From: Botrytis cinerea B05.10 | Taxonomy: Eukaryota; Ascomycota; Leotiomycetes; Helotiales; Sclerotiniaceae | Reading direction: 5' to 3' | DNA: 64,000 nt | Assembly: GCF_000143535.2 (NCBI RefSeq) | Contig: NC_037318.1 | Location: 124,001 to 188,000 of the forward strand | Shown: piece after piece, positions 34,943 through 47,022 of the stretch | Numbering within the stretch: position 1 is the stretch's first letter | Layout of the letters: each line of letters opens with the position of its first letter | Position numbers and translations under genes: made by a program | The notes under the pieces: generated by a model | The model's input: the letters and a program-made list of their open reading frames with translations, nothing else | Database searches by the model: none | What the model was told of the DNA's origin: nothing

Positions 34943-36333
34943 CGGATCTTATTGATGTATTGCAACAGGAATTTTGAGTATATATTATCATTGAAATGAA
35001 TACGAATTGTGTGTGGATGGTGGAAAGTGGGTGGAGTGGGTGGGGATTAATTTGATACGCGAATTGTTGTACGTACGGTGGCCGAAATTGGTGTTTTGTA
35101 AAAGGTTGAAAGAGCTTTCCAACTGGGACAAATAAGAATTGAGAAATAAATAGATACAGTTGTTTCTTGATCTGATTAGTATTGAATATTTATTGATGAG
35201 ATTTGACACAAACGATTTACCGTAAGATGGACATGTCTGGATTTAATGGGTAATATTATCGCACATTAGAGTTTTCTTACTGACATGCAAAATAGGAATG
35301 CCTAGTCGTCGCTTGCAAGTTGGTAAGCGAATGGGGCAGTTGTCTATGATGTTAGATTATCGCTCTGTATTCATTGGAATGGTTGGATACGCCAATTGGC
35401 ATTGGGAATCAATTTGTCTCTCCGTATTTAGTCCTTGCCTAGCTTTTTCAGTCTGTTTTTCCAACGTTAGATAGGACAGAATATTTCACAATTAATCATG
35501 CTGTCATTTAAGAAGCTGGAATGTTGACAGACTATATTTCCGAGCTACGAGAGGCTGTTCAAACCTCATCACTCTACTCTCTATTTCCTAACTAGATATC
35601 ACGATTCTTATTCATTGAATTGCCGCAACAGTCTTCTCCACGATCCTCATAGTCGAACTGCTTACCGCTATCATTTGCTATGAATGTAATATAAACCACA
35701 TTTTCCATTGAATTGAACATGTTTTGAATTTTTAATCAAAGTCTAATGGTCTAAAAGAACTTCTTACACATCGACTGAAGTCAAATTTGCTAGAAATTCC
35801 ACCTCGGGTAATCTGCCGAGTGGGAACAACTGGATTGAAGGCTTGCGAAAGATCGCGGAATGATTCAATAGTGGATGTGCGGGCAGGCTTTAGGTTCCTG
35901 AAAAAGAAAGAATTTGTTTCTCCTCTTGTCAAATCTCAAAAACCGGGATGTCCGACCAATTTGAGACTCTATGCTGTTGTGGACTGGGTTCAAAAAATGC
36001 TCTCTACTGGTTCCCCGCGAGTACCATTTTTCTCTTCTAAATTTAGATCATCTGATTTCCATGAGTAACGCGGTCATTGATTGTTTGGCAGTGAATGGTG
36101 AAGAATTGGATTAGTAGAAAATGTTGAGTCACCCGTCAAAGGATGCACTCACTCCTTATCTGTTGACATTTTTGGCAACGCAGAATTTATTTTTTATACA
36201 AGAAAACTTGGGATTCCGTTGAAACACTGACTCTAACGAAACAAAGCACACAAAAATTCGTCAATATCAAATCTATTAGGCTTGGCGATTGAGCTGAGCA
36301 CACGTTATCACTTACGAATTTCCGAAAGCTAAT
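34943..36333. other. Intergenic region, nothing supported
   Basis: The frame at 35787-36068 has no domain or start context. The stretch 36240-36330 is the promoter side of the next gene. Confidence 0.5.
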
Positions 36334-36866
36334 ATGACTTCCTCACGTTACGATAGCATCATTGTTCTTTTCGTCCTATCCATCTTTACATTCACAAATA
36401 TTGTCCAAGGCATGTTTTCTATCACTCTGCCTCAAGTAATGACAGGCGGAGGCCCAGTCAACCCAACTGAGACAAGCAGTTCTCACCTCCGCTCCTACTT
36501 TTCACCCAGCTCAAGTACCACGACTTGGACATCTGCATCCTCAGTTTATACTCAAATTCTGCGTAAATGTTCTTTAACTCTACCATGATATGAGTACTTA
36601 CTAATGAAAGTCTCTTGTTAGCTGGTTGCTGCTTTCGGAGTAATGGAATTCCAGGACCATGTGAGACTCAATCCACATGTAAGCCACAAACAGGAACTGC
36701 AGCAATGTCAACACCAGCACCAACCTCGAACCCTACCGTACCAGCAACTTCGAATAATAGTCCAAGCCCAAGTCGCAGTTCGGGATGGCGGAGTATGGAG
36801 CTGGATACCTTTCTGATGCGATCGTTGGCTGTGTTGGGAATACTTTCGACGGCCATGGTTCTTTGA
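36334..36866 (+). CDS. Small Ser/Thr-rich secreted protein with GPI-type C-terminus (paralogue A)
   Basis: Exons 36334-36562 and 36622-36866, 59-bp GT-AG intron, 157 residues. The signal peptide ends near IVQG (DSIIVLFVLSIFTFTNIVQG). The mature part is Ser/Thr/Pro-rich, with a four-Cys cluster around the exon junction (GCCFRSNGIPGPCETQSTC). The last ~15 residues are hydrophobic (SLAVLGILSTAMVL) and preceded by Ser/Gly, which suits a GPI-anchor signal. It is likely a cell-wall or surface mannoprotein. Its signal peptide and tail resemble the next gene, so the pair is probably a diverged tandem duplicate. Confidence 0.72.
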
Positions 36867-37977
36867 GATTGATAGCCGGTGAACTTCATCTGTTACTGTT
36901 GAAAAGCTATATGTGGAAAACACTGGAAGTTATCCAGATATAGCTTGAGAGGAGATTATCTATGAAGGCGCTTGATACCATGTCACAAATTTAAATGCCT
37001 GACTTTTAAATAAAACCTAAGATTAAATCTTGTGGGCCAAAGTATAGATTAGTGTGTGTGAACGAAGTGAATGACTTCAATTCAATCACCACTGTAATAT
37101 AGCTAATGTAATAAAGCCCTAAGTAAATGCGAAAGAGACTATCTAGCTTTTTCAGTAAGTCTATATAAGACTTACTACCTTTAATACGTAGCTAGCCCTT
37201 TAGACTGAATACAATTAGACATACAGGACCTGCGCGATTTGTAGGTGCTACATCTTCCGTATCCTTCTCGTACAAACATAGTGGTTTGAATATATCGTAA
37301 CGTGGATGTGGCTTAATTAATATTCACAGACGTGCATTTTGCGTACTTTAAAGCGACTATCAAGCCAAATAGCCTCTTCATTGATCTTTTGGAGGGTATA
37401 TCTACGCAAAGGAGAACATAGGGAATCTGATGCCACAGTTTAAAAGTATATTAAGTAAAGAAACCAAATCCCAGTAAGAAGTTTGGGTAGGAAAACACTC
37501 AACTGTAGAAAGACTTAGATGACATCAGACCCAATAATTGTGAAGGTCTACGGCATTTTGTATTTCGCACTAGCAGACTGGTCACATCCTTCCAGAACTT
37601 GAAAGCTTTATGGTAAGTGAGGATGTTCAAAAATTATATTAGATCCATTGGATAGCTCAACTTATTTCGGGGATTGGATTTTTCAGGCCCCTGGATTGAA
37701 TCAGAGTGTAGACGTACCTAAATCTTGCCACAGCCTCGGGGAAGGATTCACTCGAACCATACGACACATCTGTCTTGAGCCAATGAGCTTCGAAGCAGTT
37801 ATATATAGGTAGGTAGTACAGAACACAAAACCTTCTTCCATTCTACCCCACAGCTTTCAATTCTTTCATCCAACTGCGACAACTTGACACATCGATATAA
37901 CCTCATTGACAGAACAATCTGTTGAACTTAAGGATAAAATAATCATCAATCATCTATTGCCAATTCAAATCACAATC
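36867..37977. other. Intergenic region between the two surface-protein genes
   Basis: It holds a perfect 9-bp inverted repeat (AGTAAGTCT, loop ATATA) at 37154-37176 and a TATATA-like box near 37803, about 170 bp before the next ATG. No gene seen. Confidence 0.5.
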
Positions 37978-38607
37978 ATGATTTGCGCAAGTTTCAACAA
38001 TGTGATTGTCCTGTTTGTTATTTTCAAACTCGCCTTTGTTTCTGTCGCTCAGGGTCTGCTCGCGATCCCCTCACCAGAGTCTGTAGCGTCGACTTTGAAT
38101 TTATCAAGTGGATCCATGAATACTTCAACTACCCGATCATCTAGAACATTAATTACCACTCTGGTGATTATTACAGGTGGATTCGAGCCCACTGCCACCC
38201 TCACAATTGTGGCTCCCTTACCAACCTCCACCGTGTCTTTCACTTCGACTTCTACTACCACCTCTATTTTGACTTCCACTTCGCCTTCTATCTCAGACTC
38301 AACCTCAAAGTCTACCGCCATTACTGTTGCTTCATTTTCCACTCCCGCTTCCTTTTCAAATTCAGCTCAGATTACCGGCTCTAGCTCAACTTCTACTTCT
38401 ACCGCCGGTACACAGACTAAGAGTAGGGTTCTCAAAATCATTATGGATATTAATTTGGCAATCACTAATTGAAGTGATCTAGGTATCTCCAGTAACACTG
38501 CAAGTCCAACTCAGAGCTTAGGACAGAAAGGCATGGAGACAAATTACTTCACGACAGCGTTTATGATTGTTTTGGGATTGGTTGCCACTTTAGTATTCAC
38601 TATTTAG
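37978..38607 (+). CDS. Ser/Thr-rich secreted protein with GPI-type C-terminus (paralogue B)
   Basis: Exons 37978-38422 and 38483-38607, 60-bp GT-AG intron, 189 residues. Signal peptide NNVIVLFVIFKLAFVSVAQG, then an almost pure Ser/Thr region with little else (about 40-150), consistent with dense O-mannosylation. The C-terminus is METNYFTTAFMIVLGLVATL plus VFTI, a GPI-type tail. The upstream in-frame extension has no ATG, so this start is preferred. It shares the I-V-L-F-V signal core and the ME-x-TFM-like tail with the gene at 36334, but lacks its Cys cluster. Confidence 0.72.
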
Positions 38608-39117
38608 TGCAATCAAGGAAAGGAAATGTGTTCACCGGTGGGAAAATATTGAGCTATCAGTTTGAGAGTTGAGCTTTTACGGGATAGCCAATTTGGTGGA
38701 TGAATACATAATTTTTCAAAAATATGCCGCCATTGAAGTTGTCAAAATATTGAAGATGATTACTATGATAGTATGTGAGAAAGAATAGAAAAAATGCATG
38801 AAATGTACACCTCTGCAATATGGAATTTGATCTGCTTGTTGAATATACTCTCAATGCCTTAACAGCCATGTTTCTGTAACTCTTATTATTATTCATTAAC
38901 TTCAAGGGTTGACAACATTCGGTTTTAACAAGTAGCTATATCTTGCGACCAGTCTCAACCAAATTTTCGAAATTACCAAATCGCATCAGGAGGAAATCTC
39001 ATCAGGAGGAAATCTCATCGTCCATACCATTTATTCCAAAATTTTGTCAAGCTCTATTCAAGAACCAACTATCCAACCGTTTATCTCCAAAGCAAAAATC
39101 AGATAGCACCAGCCAAA
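38608..39117. other. Intergenic region
   Basis: It contains a two-copy 15-bp direct repeat (AGGAGGAAATCTCATC type) at about 38988-39019. No gene. Confidence 0.5.
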
Positions 39118-40075
39118 ATGAGTAAGTAATGTTTTCTGTACATCCTAGAAGAGGTTGCGCTCAGTGAAGGTTCCTCATGCTGACGGAAACGATAGACTTC
39201 ACAAAATGGACCCTAGAAATAAGTTGACTGCAAAAAGATAAAGAAGCTTTCAGGTCAGGCTCTAGCTGATGAGCTTCAAAAAGTAGCTCTAAGCGTTATA
39301 GAGCTCTGCAACGCCACCGGGCACCACTTCTATCACTCCATTGAGAAGTTACTTGAAGAAGATTTCCTTCTCGTGAAAAACATGAGGCTCCTTTACCCTT
39401 TGATTTGTTCCCCCAACTACCGATGGAGCTCCGAATAAAGATCTGGAAGTTCAGCTTTCGCGGTCGTACTGTTGAAATCTGTGTATATTTCGATCACTTG
39501 GAGGATATAATGGAGAGATTCAGGTAAACGTTCCTAATCGGCCAGATCGAATCGTTGAATATCACATGATTACACAAAACCCAATTACTCTTCTGTTAAT
39601 TATGAAAGCCGAACAGAGACACTCAAATACTATTCTAACATCTTGCCAGGTGTCTCTGATATCCCGGCTTAATTCAACTATCAACTAGACTCCTTGCTCT
39701 TCAATCCTTCTGTTCGAGATCCATGATTCGAGGGCCAGTACATATCAATCGACCCTCGTTGGGCATTACGACGTTGATTGGGCTTTCATCTTTGCTACGG
39801 TTGAGATCAGTCAGATTCTTGACATTTTCGAATTGCTTCACTTACCACTATCTTTCCAGAGATCGCCACCCCCCTAAATATCAGATAAATGTGTATGACG
39901 TGGTTGTTGAACAGCTTTTCACTTACTTTGATGACTTGAAAGAGATTATTATAAGTGGTGCGCCTCGGAAAACTTCGAAACTCTCTGGATTTGATGACCA
40001 AAGGGAAGTGTAACATTTCAAGAGTTGCCTTTACAGCGCTTTTGAAGCTGGAATGAAAAGTAATCCTTCATTTCA
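39118..40075 (+). pseudogene. 2EXR-family pseudogene
   Basis: The segment at about 39391-39525 encodes LPFDLFPQLPMELRIKIWKF followed by SFRGRTVEICVYF, an excellent 2EXR N-terminal motif. The segment at about 39598-39780 encodes NYESRTETLKYYSNILPG and then a region like FNYQLDSLLFNP. The second part is broken by in-frame stops (TAA in place of a residue after DIPA, TGA after VRDP) and later by many more. The pieces follow the order of the intact gene at 32621. No arrangement of plausible introns removes all stops. Confidence 0.75.
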
Positions 40076-40892
40076 GACGCCCGAGGTAACTATCTATGCC
40101 AAACCTTTCGTTCTTCCTATATTTCGAGATGAGATGCAGCGAGCGAACGATTCTTGGGTCTATGAAAATTACGATCTGAAGGAGAATGCAGATTAGTTTG
40201 ATTCTGACTATTGATCGCGGACTGGAAAAGAACTGATATTTGGGGCTAGAGATACATATGGTTTATAGAGGAAATACTACATGATATGAACAACTACTTG
40301 GAGGCATCTTGGAATCTTTAATTATGATTCTGAATCATAATTAATAGTACTTATCTCATGCCCATTCTCAATTAGAGTCTGATAGAATATACGGTAAGAG
40401 GTTGTTTCCCAAAGTATCACTACTGCTTTCGTCTCCCTGGCAATAGCAGCTTCTGATTTGAAATGATATTCCACCCTGTCATTCTGCATTTATGGACTTG
40501 ATGTGGTTAGAAAGACACAAATATTCTACATTTCTGCTGAAAGACTTTGGAATGACCCGATCAGTTCAGGTTAGTTGTCTGTTCAAAATATTAAAGATTA
40601 ATTAATTTTTTTTAAAAAACATCGAAGTGACGAGGGTAAGGAAGATATCTGTGGCTCACGTATTTCACGTAGAATGTAGTGTGATGGACGAGAGCAGCTT
40701 CAGTGAGAGAAAATAACATTGCATAAGAAAACTTCAAAAGATTGAGACTAGAAACAGTTATTGCTTGATATAGTTGCATTAATGTGCTATCTCCATGGAC
40801 TAAGACCATGTTTGATGGAATATGAACAAATGTGAGAATATCACGAGTTGAAACCTGGTGTAGTCGAACTATCCTCCGCTCTGGCAACAAGA
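40076..40892. other. Intergenic region
   Basis: It holds the decayed 3' side of the pseudogene, then DNA downstream of the nucleotidylyltransferase gene. Nothing else is seen. Confidence 0.5.
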
Positions 40893-41972
40893 TTAAAGGA
40901 ACGCTTTGTCATCGGATGACTCGCGGTTCTTGTTGCGTTGAATGATAAGCCACTCTACCAGAAACTCAACACTAATGACTTTATCCTTTAGTCCCTCCAT
41001 GAGCTCTTGATCAAGCGCCTCAGTCATGATCTGTCGAATTTTAGTTGAACTAACACCATTTGATGCACTGTTCTGCGAGGCACGAAATTGTATGATCGGC
41101 TTTCCAGGAACAGTCAAGGCCTGACATTTCCACAAAAAACCGGCCTCGTTGTCGATATTCTCCTCTTTATCATCACACTTATCCATACCTCTCTTCCATT
41201 TTGTACAGCCTGGTAGATCTCTTGGAACGTTCTCTGTCTTCGGATCGAAGAAGTCAACCGGTCTCCTTGCATTAGTTATAAGAAATTCATCAACCGGACC
41301 CCATTCTTGCAAATTTCCCGGATGTAGATGTGGCGCGGTTTCTACCGTCAACTTATCCCCGCCCAAAAGTCCTACCAACTTAACGGCATATCCAGCTTCT
41401 GAAATCAAATCGGTTGTAGTCCGTAAGACTTTAATGTGATTATCCATGTCTCCCACCAGTAGTTGAATCCATCCAGATTCAACGAGTTGAGAAATTTCTG
41501 GGACTTTGTAGAAAAGTTCGTAGCGGAGGTTTTGTGGAAGTATAATGTCACCCCATTTCTTTTTCTTGCTCTTGACCATCGAGCCAGGATCCACGAAGAG
41601 AAACATAGTGGTGATACCGAGTTGCTCGCGACGCTCTGAAAAGTAGCGGATCGTGGCCAAGTGGCCTTGGTGGGGTGGGTTAAAAGAGCCTGGATAGAGA
41701 AGTATATTGTTTCTACCATTTGATTTGAGAGTTGGCCATGGGACCGGGCTATTGTGTGGAATAACAATTTGATTGATATCTGAGATTGGTGAAAAGAGGC
41801 TGGCTGGAATTTCTCCTGTATTCAGAGGGCTTTGTAGGGCTTTTTGGAGAAAGAGCTGAATGGTGTTTGGTGAAGCTTTATCAACATCATCCGTAGCAAT
41901 AGAGATTTTTGAATTTCTCTCTTCAGCTTCCATTTTGTGATCTGAGGAGGATTTCTTGAGAGATGTATTCAT
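40893..41972 (-). CDS. HIGH-motif nucleotidylyltransferase-like protein (cytidylyl/NMN-adenylyltransferase fold)
   Basis: Single exon, 359 residues. Residues 94-105 are PGSFNPPHQGHL, the phosphate-binding G-x-F-x-P-x-H-x-G-H motif. Near residue 310, VSSTKIRQ is the matching I-S-S-T-x-[IV]-R motif. Between them are GLLGGDKL and a loop containing a Lys/Asp-rich insertion (WKRGMDKCDDKEENIDNEAG). The N-terminal ~80 residues are a non-catalytic extension. The fold transfers a nucleotide to a phosphorylated small molecule. In fungi it occurs in NMN/nicotinate adenylyltransferases and in less understood relatives. The divergent middle makes a substrate assignment unsafe. No targeting signal is evident. 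Confidence 0.85.
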   Translation of the reverse strand: MNTSLKKSSSDHKMEAEERNSKISIATDDVDKASPNTIQLFLQKALQSPLNTGEIPASLFSPISDINQIVIPHNSPVPWPTLKSNGRNNILLYPGSFNPPHQGHLATIRYFSERREQLGITTMFLFVDPGSMVKSKKKKWGDIILPQNLRYELFYKVPEISQLVESGWIQLLVGDMDNHIKVLRTTTDLISEAGYAVKLVGLLGGDKLTVETAPHLHPGNLQEWGPVDEFLITNARRPVDFFDPKTENVPRDLPGCTKWKRGMDKCDDKEENIDNEAGFLWKCQALTVPGKPIIQFRASQNSASNGVSSTKIRQIMTEALDQELMEGLKDKVISVEFLVEWLIIQRNKNRESSDDKAFL

Positions 41973-44181
41973 AATGGACGCTTGCCTCAGAGTTTTGGAA
42001 GAATTGTAGAAAATGTCGTGTTAGAATTGTTGAAGGCTGAAATTTTGAAGTCGATCAAATTTAGTTAAAGCTTTTATACAACGTATGTCACTCAGTAGTT
42101 TGTCTGGAAAGATCTGTGAATCAAAAGATTTTTTTATCACTGTGTGGGATACGCGTTTCGAATTGATTTTTTGAGATTCTTATCCCTTGTTTTGAAATTA
42201 CTTGTAGTTATGGTGAATTAGAAATGAGATAGAAATAAAGCCAAGTCAAGTAGCCAGATATATCTCTCCAGTAATTTCTCTTTATTTGATAATATTTTCA
42301 TGTAGTTTTCACGAAGAACTCATGTACTGGTTTTGAATTCAGATGAAAAGGATTATTTACACAATTTGAAGACATTAGAGTATACCACCATATGATCTAC
42401 TCTTAGGTAGAAGCAACGTACCAAAGCTCTCCACTCACTCAAGTTTACTATTTAGCCTCTGGCTTTTTTTCTTATGATATTTGTTAATCAAATTCAATTC
42501 GATCTAGAAAAAGAAATTGAACAGCACATGCTTGCTTCAGTCATGTACATCATTCAATAATACAGTTTAGGTCACGAAATTGAAACATTTTGAGATATTC
42601 AAGTCTTGGAACTAGTTTTTCCATTCACAAAATTTAATCTCTGAATCTCTGAATGGAGGGCTTCGGAATTCAAAAAATCAATATTTATATTTATGACAGC
42701 CAGTAGAATGAGCTACCAGTGTCAAGAAACGTACGAGAATGATGCACAGACAGATGATCATATATATTGAATTCTATCTAGAAATACTATTTCACCTTAC
42801 AGTAGCGACGAGTTCTCTTCCATAATGGGGCAGGGAATGTATGAGGATATTGTTAGAGAGAGATTTAAGCTTTTTCGGTGCGATGCATGTTGGATTAAGT
42901 GGTTTGAGTCAGATTTCTGAGCAGAAATAGGCGTAGACATGAGAATAAAGAAGTACATTTGTACATAAACAGGTCCATAGGTAAAACAGCGATTATTTTA
43001 GAAACACGTTGATATAATATTATTAGAATAAAGTGATTCACACAGCTTTTTCTCATGAGAATTGATTCTTTCCATCTAGAATTTATTCGCTACAAGTGCG
43101 GAATCCTCTCATTCTGGCCAGATTTTCGAGAAAGAGCCCTCCTAAATCTCAGTGGTCGCAAGGGGTGACTTGGGTAGTACGGCTGGCTACGAGTACCCAC
43201 GGGCATAAGTGGTAATGAAAATGAAAAAAGCTATCCCTTCTAATCAACGGTTGGCTATAGGTATTAATGTCTCATTTTCGTGGGTTGAATGTAAAATGTA
43301 TATAATATAGGGTGGCTTAATAAGCTCCATCAACTCTGGATTATATTCTACTGTAATAAAGATTGCTATTATTTCCAGCCTCAAAAAGAATGAAAATATT
43401 AGATATAAACGGGGGGCTTGAGTCGTTTATAGCGGACAGGTATTGGGGTCTCTGATTGGTCCCCCATTAATAACAGCTTGGGTACTGGAATTGGAAATTT
43501 GACGCGAGACCCACCCGTTGCGACCACTACTCCTGATTCGACGGTTCTTGTTATAAAGAGACCCAAAATTATTAGTGACATACTTCACAAGACGTCATTA
43601 GCGAGCTTCAAACCTTTACTACCCAGAAAATGGGAAAGAGAGGAGAAATAACACTTGTCAGCCAAGGTCACGATTGATGATCGCTGCTGATCAATAATTA
43701 GTCCAAGTGATGATTGACAGAAACTAGAGCCAATAAACTTAAACTCGATCTCTTGTGCTTATAAAAACTTGCAAAAGTAATTAGATTAACTATAAACCCG
43801 TTAGATCTAATTTGTCATACCTCATCCGCTAAGCAGATTGGCAGTCTTATAGCTTCGCGGAGCAAAATGAGTTAATAAAGTACACTATCTATGACCAGTT
43901 GATATTTCATGCATGCAATTATAGATAAAACTGATTCCTATCACTTCTTCTTCATCTATTTTCTGTTGGTGTCGAACATGGAATACTGAATTGTCTTCTC
44001 TCATTCATTGACCGACTATCGTAAGATAGATTTATCTACTATTGTATCAAAATTGCCATTTGAAGAATCTCTTTACTCAAAGCCCTTCGATACAGTCCAG
44101 ACGCAGTCTATTGTTTCACTAGACTTCTGTAGCGACCATCGAACTCCGAATCATCCTTCTAATTCTATTTGCATTGACGAT
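41973..44181. other. Intergenic region, nothing supported
   Basis: About 2.2 kb of AT-rich DNA. The minus frame 43399-43581 lacks domain support. No tRNA or repeat recognised. Confidence 0.5.
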
Positions 44182-45087
44182 ATGGTGCAATATTCGCATA
44201 TCCCCGGTGGCTTGAAGCCTAAAAGGAGGGTTGTCGTCTCTAAAGCCATTGCCAAATGTTCTCTTTCCAATATTCTTAAACGATGTATGTATTGGCTTTT
44301 AATTCCAGTCACTTGGTCGTAACTGCCAGAGTAAATCTTTACTTAAAATTGCTTGATCTTCGGGAACAAATAGATTCTGACAGACATCGTAGATGATTCC
44401 AAGCCCTTTGTAGCAGAGCCAATCGATCCGGAGTCTATATGCTTCACAAACCTTCCCTCCGAGATTCGTCTGATGATTTGGCACGCTTGCTTCGAATCTC
44501 GTGTGGTCACCATATGTGCTCAACGTGGCTATATCTGGATGGGCCAGCGCCCGGCTATATCATCAGTCCACTCAACTATGCCAATAACTCTTAGCATCAA
44601 TTGGGAAAGCCGACATGAAACGCTTCTAAACTACCCAGACTTGATCCAAAATCCTGAGTTATTCCGTGATCGAGTATATTTTAATCCAAAGCTTGATAAG
44701 CTCGCCGTACATGTAATCGATGATATAAGAATCACTGGTGATCTTCCCTCGCTCTACCATCGTGGTAGAAAATGGCGCATGATGGCTCGTCAATGTTTGT
44801 GCCATGTCTTCAAAACATTGTCTGATCTTGCGAAACACTCACAAATTATGTGTAAGATGGTGCGTTTTCTCATATCTTATCAAGGAGTTTTCTGCAGGCT
44901 ATGCCAAAATTATGCCTTTACAGCCTTTTCTCATTTCGAATCGATGGACGTATTTCATGAGTTAAAAACCATTGTACACCAGTCGCCTAATGTTAATGAG
45001 TCTCTGGTCCTCGAGAAAATCTCGAGACAGGGTAGTTGGACCGTGGAGCATCTCATGTTGACAGCCATGACGTCTTCTGATCCTTAA
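44182..45087 (+). CDS. 2EXR-domain protein, probably truncated by a late stop
   Basis: Exons 44182-44284 and 44384-45087 with a 99-bp GT-AG intron (gtatgt...gacag) give 268 residues. Exon 1 (MVQYSHIPGG...) matches exon 1 of the copy at 45803. The 2EXR motif is FTNLPSEIRLMIWHACFESR, then INWESRHETLLNY and FNPKLDKLAVHV. The frame ends at TAA 45085-45087 but stays open in the same phase for another 35 codons, to TGA near 45195. That extension contains VIFEDDNWRV, which resembles FEDDVVGGSW of the neighbour. The stop therefore looks recent, or is read through. Function unknown. Confidence 0.7.
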
Positions 45088-45802
45088 AGCAATCTCGAAC
45101 GTGTTTCAACGGTAATCTTCGAAGATGATAATTGGAGGGTCACGCAAACAGACGATCACAATGTTATCCCTCTAGCATTAAAAACGCCGCCATGAAAGAC
45201 CTACAGATCTTATGCAATTGGTTTATTGTGCCAAGTGTCACATGTAACTCAGCTTAATCGCTTTCACCTCTCAGTTTCAACTCCTACCTTCATAACTTCA
45301 TTACTACTAGTTTATTGTTTAGCCACACGCTCATGTCAAGCCGCGTGGATCTCATGGTTCGGTCTATGCTACAAAGTCAATGGCAACAGATATCTTAGGA
45401 ACACTTGATAGATATATTTATTGACTACGATGGACTACTCATATTTGCCTTGAACCCCAAAGTTTGTTCGTGGTAAACGTTTTTTTTTCAATACTTTTTC
45501 AAAGATACTCGTCTTCTTACGAATCAGCAAATACGCCATATATGCAGAGTATTCAAAATGTATACGGTTTTACAAATCACCGAATCATGAATACGGCATT
45601 CTTCTACAGAAGCTTTGAACTTCTTGGCAGTCTATAATATATATGGTCTATCAGTCTATTCTTAAATTCACATTCTCGCTCCATTCGATGAATAGCGACT
45701 CTTCGACACCATAATTTGCAACCCCGGCACAACAAAACACAAAACTGCTTAATCATTTCTCTGTCTGAGACCGACAGAAATTCAGCAAAGCTTCCATTCA
45801 CA
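45088..45802. other. Extension of the truncated 2EXR frame, then intergenic DNA
   Basis: 45088-45195 continues the upstream coding frame after its stop. Beyond that only AT-rich DNA is seen. Confidence 0.5.
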
Positions 45803-47022
45803 ATGGTACAATACTCTGGTATTTCCGGCGCCTATAGTTCCAAGAAACAAAGTTCCATCTTCAAGATCCTTTTGTTGATGTTAGGATCGATGATATGGTT
45901 TTTTTTCCGCAACTTCAAACCTTCCTGTAAGTATAATTCCAGATTTTTTAATCACTCAGTTACTATGCCCAAACTAAGGAAGTGGATGTAGCGGCTTGAT
46001 GCGAGCTATAAAATTCTAGCTCCATTTGGTTCAATATTCACTAAACTAGACTCTCAGAGCTCCGCAACAAAATATGGCAATTAGCTTTCGAAGGACGAAC
46101 CGTCACTCTACACGTTCACAGCTTCAATCAATCTTGCTACCGTCGCTCCTCTATCCCAAGAGGAATCGAGATTACCCTCGATTTTGTGCAAGCAAACATG
46201 CCAAAAACTCTACGGACGAATCAAGAAAGTCGGAAGGAGACTCTTTTCCGATATAAAGATCTAATCCAGAATCCGGCACTATTCCGCGATCCCTTGTACT
46301 TCAATCCGGATCTCGATACCATGGCATTGGAAGTATACTATCCAACACGACCAGGGAAAGATCGAAGTTGGGTCCGTCAGAGAGGTGCTCGCAATCACCA
46401 AAAGATATCTCTCGATCTGAAGGACTTAGCAGAGCGCGCACCGAGCATTTTAACAATAGTAAAATCTCTGTATCTTCCTATGATTATGCTCGAAGAGTTA
46501 CCTGCAGCCACTGAAAAAGCCATTTTCCCCACATGCTGGAACGGCGTGGTACAATTCCATGCATTAGAATCAGTTTCAATCACGGAAATAGAAAGCGATT
46601 TCCAATACGGTATACCAGTAGCTTACGAGAGAAGCGCTGCCAGACTCTTTCAGTCTTCCTTTGAGAGAGAAAAGAACCGATTCCCTGATTGCCACATACC
46701 GAGATTAGACATGTTCCCTCAGGATGATAATAACGAGAAAGAGATTGGTTCAAATGATTACTTTCAGTTTTCAAGAGATGCTCGCTTCGAAGACGATGTG
46801 GTTGGAGGATCATGGATTCTCTAGTTTCAGGAACCAGAAAAATATTTTGAGGTCAATAATAGCAAGGAACGACATGATGGTGGATTTGTTCGAGAAAGCA
46901 TTCAAGATATTGATGCGATCAGAAAGAGATGGGATCGCATTGGCAAAATATTTGGGGAAGTGAATGATGGAGTCACCGTGGCGAGTAAGTTCAATAAATC
47001 GAGATGGTCAACCGAGGATTAG
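45803..47022 (+). pseudogene. 2EXR-family gene broken by a frameshift and an in-frame stop
   Basis: Exon 1 is 45803-45926 (MVQYSGISGAY..., with a hydrophobic ILLLMLGSMIWFFF), donor gtaagt. The acceptor ttctag at 46019 keeps the phase into SPFGSIFTKLDS. At about 46051-46060 the frame slips: the conserved ELRNKIWQLAFEGRTV continues in a different phase. After that coding is uninterrupted through NQESRKETLFRYKDLIQNP and FNPDLDTMALEV to TAG at 46822-46824. The same phase then stays open to TAG at 47020-47022 (with RKRWDRIGKIFGEVNDG). Two lesions in one otherwise well-preserved gene suggest recent pseudogenisation, although an assembly error is possible for either. Confidence 0.75.
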
